DNA of 64,000 nucleotides from Bernardetiaceae bacterium (GTDB lineage Bacteria > Bacteroidota > Bacteroidia > Cytophagales > Thermoflexibacteraceae). Where the stretch lies: NCBI GenBank assembly GCA_025057115.1, contig JANWWZ010000001.1, forward strand, positions 186,001-250,000, in the 5' to 3' direction. The translations under genes were made by a program, and so were the position numbers. A model generated the notes under the pieces. That model was not told the DNA's origin, searched no databases, and saw nothing but the letters and a program-made list of their open reading frames with translations. Below, one piece after another: positions 62,645 through 64,000 of this stretch. Numbering within the stretch: the stretch's first letter is position 1; every line of letters begins with the position of its first letter.

Positions 62645-64000
62645 CCCTGTTTTAGCGATTGAAAAATGATGTCATAAACCTGATTGGGAAGGCAAATTTT
62701 TTCAGGAGGAAGGCAGTCCGCCTGGGACATTGCAACAATGGGTTTGAAGTCAATTTGTTCTACGATACGCCCATGAGAACCACGAACTAAAGAAGCATCT
62801 AAAGGAATAACGTCCATCAAAGTGCGAAACCCAAGTTTTCTTTTAAACAGTTTCCAAGCTATTTGCAAAGGCACAAAGGGTTTTGCAGGGTCGGTAAATA
62901 GTTCTACAGGGTCGTAGCCTGGTTTTTTATGGATTTCAACTAATCGAGCAAAGTCAGGAGCGTGTTTATCGTTGAGCCAGTAGTAATAAGTAAACCAACT
63001 GTTGGCATCTGCAACGGCTATTAAGTCCCCAGCGCGTTCATGGTCGAGGTGATGCTGGATTTTACCTTGGCGGTCAAGAACTTGTTCTATGCCTGGTGTC
63101 TGCTCGAGGAGTTCTTTTACTTGTGGCAATAAAGAGACATCATTGAGGTACACGTGAGCAATTTGATGATCGGCAACAGCAAATGCTTTGCTTGCTCCCG
63201 CATCGAGCAGCTCAGTTTGGTGATGCTCTCGGCGCACTTGCAACCAACCTTTCTGCCTTAACAACCGATTAATATGTATGGGATTGTTTACATCCGTAAT
63301 GCCATATTCAGAAAGCACAATCACTGTAGCGCCTCTGCTTTCATAGAAGGTAACCAAATCCTTGCAAACTTCATCTATTTGCTGTAAATCTTTGTGGATA
63401 ACAGGAGAAGAAACTCCGTAACGTTGGAGATTGTAGTCTAGGTGAGGTAGGTAAATCAAAGTGAGGGTAGGGGAGTGCCACTCTTCTACGAGCTTACAAG
63501 CCTGTGCAATCCATTGAGAAGAACGAATAGAAGCTCCTGGACCCCAAAAATCAAAAAGTGGAAAGGTGCCCAATGCCTTCTGCAATTTGTCGCGCAACTC
63601 GGGAGGATGAGCATAACAATCTGGCACTTTGCGTCCATCTGCCCAGTACTGAGGCCGTGGCGTAACGCTGTAGTCCACGCTGCTGTACATGTTGTACCAC
63701 CAAAACATATTACAAGCAGTGAAATGGCTCTTCCAGCGCCGCGCCTCTTCCCATATCTTAGAGGCTTGCACTAATTTATTAGACTGTTTCCAAAACTTGA
63801 CTTCACACTCGGTGCGGTCATACCAGCCATTGCCTACAATGCCGTGTTGATTGGGGTATTTGCCTGTTAGGTAAGTGGCTTGTACTGAACACGTAACCGC
63901 AGGCAGCACATTTTCTATTACCCTATGATTGCCTTTAGCAATCCAATGCTTGAGAAAAGGCGTATGCTCCCCTATCAAGGCTTTACACAAACCCACTATG
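62632..64000 (-). CDS. nucleotide pyrophosphatase/phosphodiesterase-type protein (EboF-like), partial
   Basis: At least 455 codons of an alkaline-phosphatase-superfamily protein whose frame continues past the right window edge; the first visible GTG is probably not its start. Visible blocks are NVLPAVTCSVQATYLTGKYP (metal-bound nucleophile Thr region), NQHGIVGNGWY, FWKQSNKLVQASKIWE, LTLIYLPHLDYNLQRYG and SEYGITDVNNP. These match the type I phosphodiesterase family that closes the ebo operon (eboA-F), which moves metabolites or glycolipids to the periplasm; the other ebo genes would lie beyond the edge. Assignment to ebo rests on remembered sequence similarity. Confidence 0.75.
   Translation of the reverse strand, partial: IVGLCKALIGEHTPFLKHWIAKGNHRVIENVLPAVTCSVQATYLTGKYPNQHGIVGNGWYDRTECEVKFWKQSNKLVQASKIWEEARRWKSHFTACNMFWWYNMYSSVDYSVTPRPQYWADGRKVPDCYAHPPELRDKLQKALGTFPLFDFWGPGASIRSSQWIAQACKLVEEWHSPTLTLIYLPHLDYNLQRYGVSSPVIHKDLQQIDEVCKDLVTFYESRGATVIVLSEYGITDVNNPIHINRLLRQKGWLQVRREHHQTELLDAGASKAFAVADHQIAHVYLNDVSLLPQVKELLEQTPGIEQVLDRQGKIQHHLDHERAGDLIAVADANSWFTYYYWLNDKHAPDFARLVEIHKKPGYDPVELFTDPAKPFVPLQIAWKLFKRKLGFRTLMDVIPLDASLVRGSHGRIVEQIDFKPIVAMSQADCLPPEKICLPNQVYDIIFQSLKQGIKK

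Overview
The window is chromosomal DNA of a free-living member of the Bacteroidota, probably a Cytophagales-like lineage. Supporting signs are promoters of the TTG/TTTG-N18-20-TAnnTTTG type, a near absence of Shine-Dalgarno sequences, a two-gene atpDC operon, DUF1573, GIN-domain (DUF2807) and GH30 proteins, a CcmB gene, leucine dehydrogenase, a ComA-type phosphosulfolactate synthase (common in sulfonolipid-making Bacteroidota), a MurA with Asp in place of the catalytic Cys, and an ebo-type phosphodiesterase. There is no rRNA, CRISPR array, prophage or intact insertion sequence; most of the window is housekeeping.

Layout. 1-5.3 kb: 5'-end of a thiolase, a secreted GH30 hydrolase, murA, a nicotinamidase and small proteins. 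5.4-12.6 kb: an MptE-like protein, carA, the atpDC operon with its own promoter and terminator, a GIN-domain protein, a solitary nuoM and ccmB. 12.6-20 kb: a TTG-started DUF58 protein, an SDR-TPR-comA operon, an unknown secreted helical protein and a fused iron ABC permease. 20-30 kb: the rluA-mutS-hflX operon, an ECF sigma factor overlapping a chimeric anti-sigma/beta-barrel gene, and a very large M1-type metallopeptidase. 30-36.6 kb: a second ECF sigma factor, several orphan membrane or secreted proteins, a 620-bp stretch with degenerate coding remnants, an S9 lipoprotein peptidase and tsaB. 36.6-43 kb: the nfeD-TPR-degP operon, dipeptide epimerase, proline dehydrogenase and an HMA-domain protein. 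43-47.6 kb: an AT-rich TMTC-like glycosyltransferase gene and an isolated four-gene piece of the S10 ribosomal operon. 47.7-54.7 kb: an arginase-fold protein missing a metal ligand, dapB, a membrane-anchored subtilase, a methyltransferase, GNAT, recX and two identical tRNA-Val genes. 54.8-64 kb: an orphan NarL-type regulator, gcvT behind a terminator-like leader, leucine dehydrogenase, PAP2 phosphatase, an HMG-CoA-lyase-like protein, hisF, a TPR protein and a partial ebo-type phosphodiesterase.

How it fits together. Amino-acid catabolism recurs: proline dehydrogenase, gcvT, leucine dehydrogenase, an HMG-CoA-lyase-like enzyme and a thiolase. Envelope building and quality control recur too: murA, dapB, muropeptide epimerase, NfeD/DegP, S8, S9 and M1 peptidases. 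Several gene sets that are operons elsewhere (nuo, S10, his, car) appear here as single genes or fragments, which points to a lineage with broken-up operons.

The most interesting non-coding signal is the gcvT leader. A terminator-like hairpin with a U-rich tail ends 11 nt before the start codon, and the sequence of its 3' arm is repeated upstream where it could form a competing antiterminator. Other items worth a second look are the S10 fragment, the chimeric anti-sigma/barrel protein, the AT-rich TMTC-like gene, the tandem repeats in the rplB leader and the nested inverted repeat at 36.5 kb. All functional calls were made by eye from sequence motifs; no database search was run.
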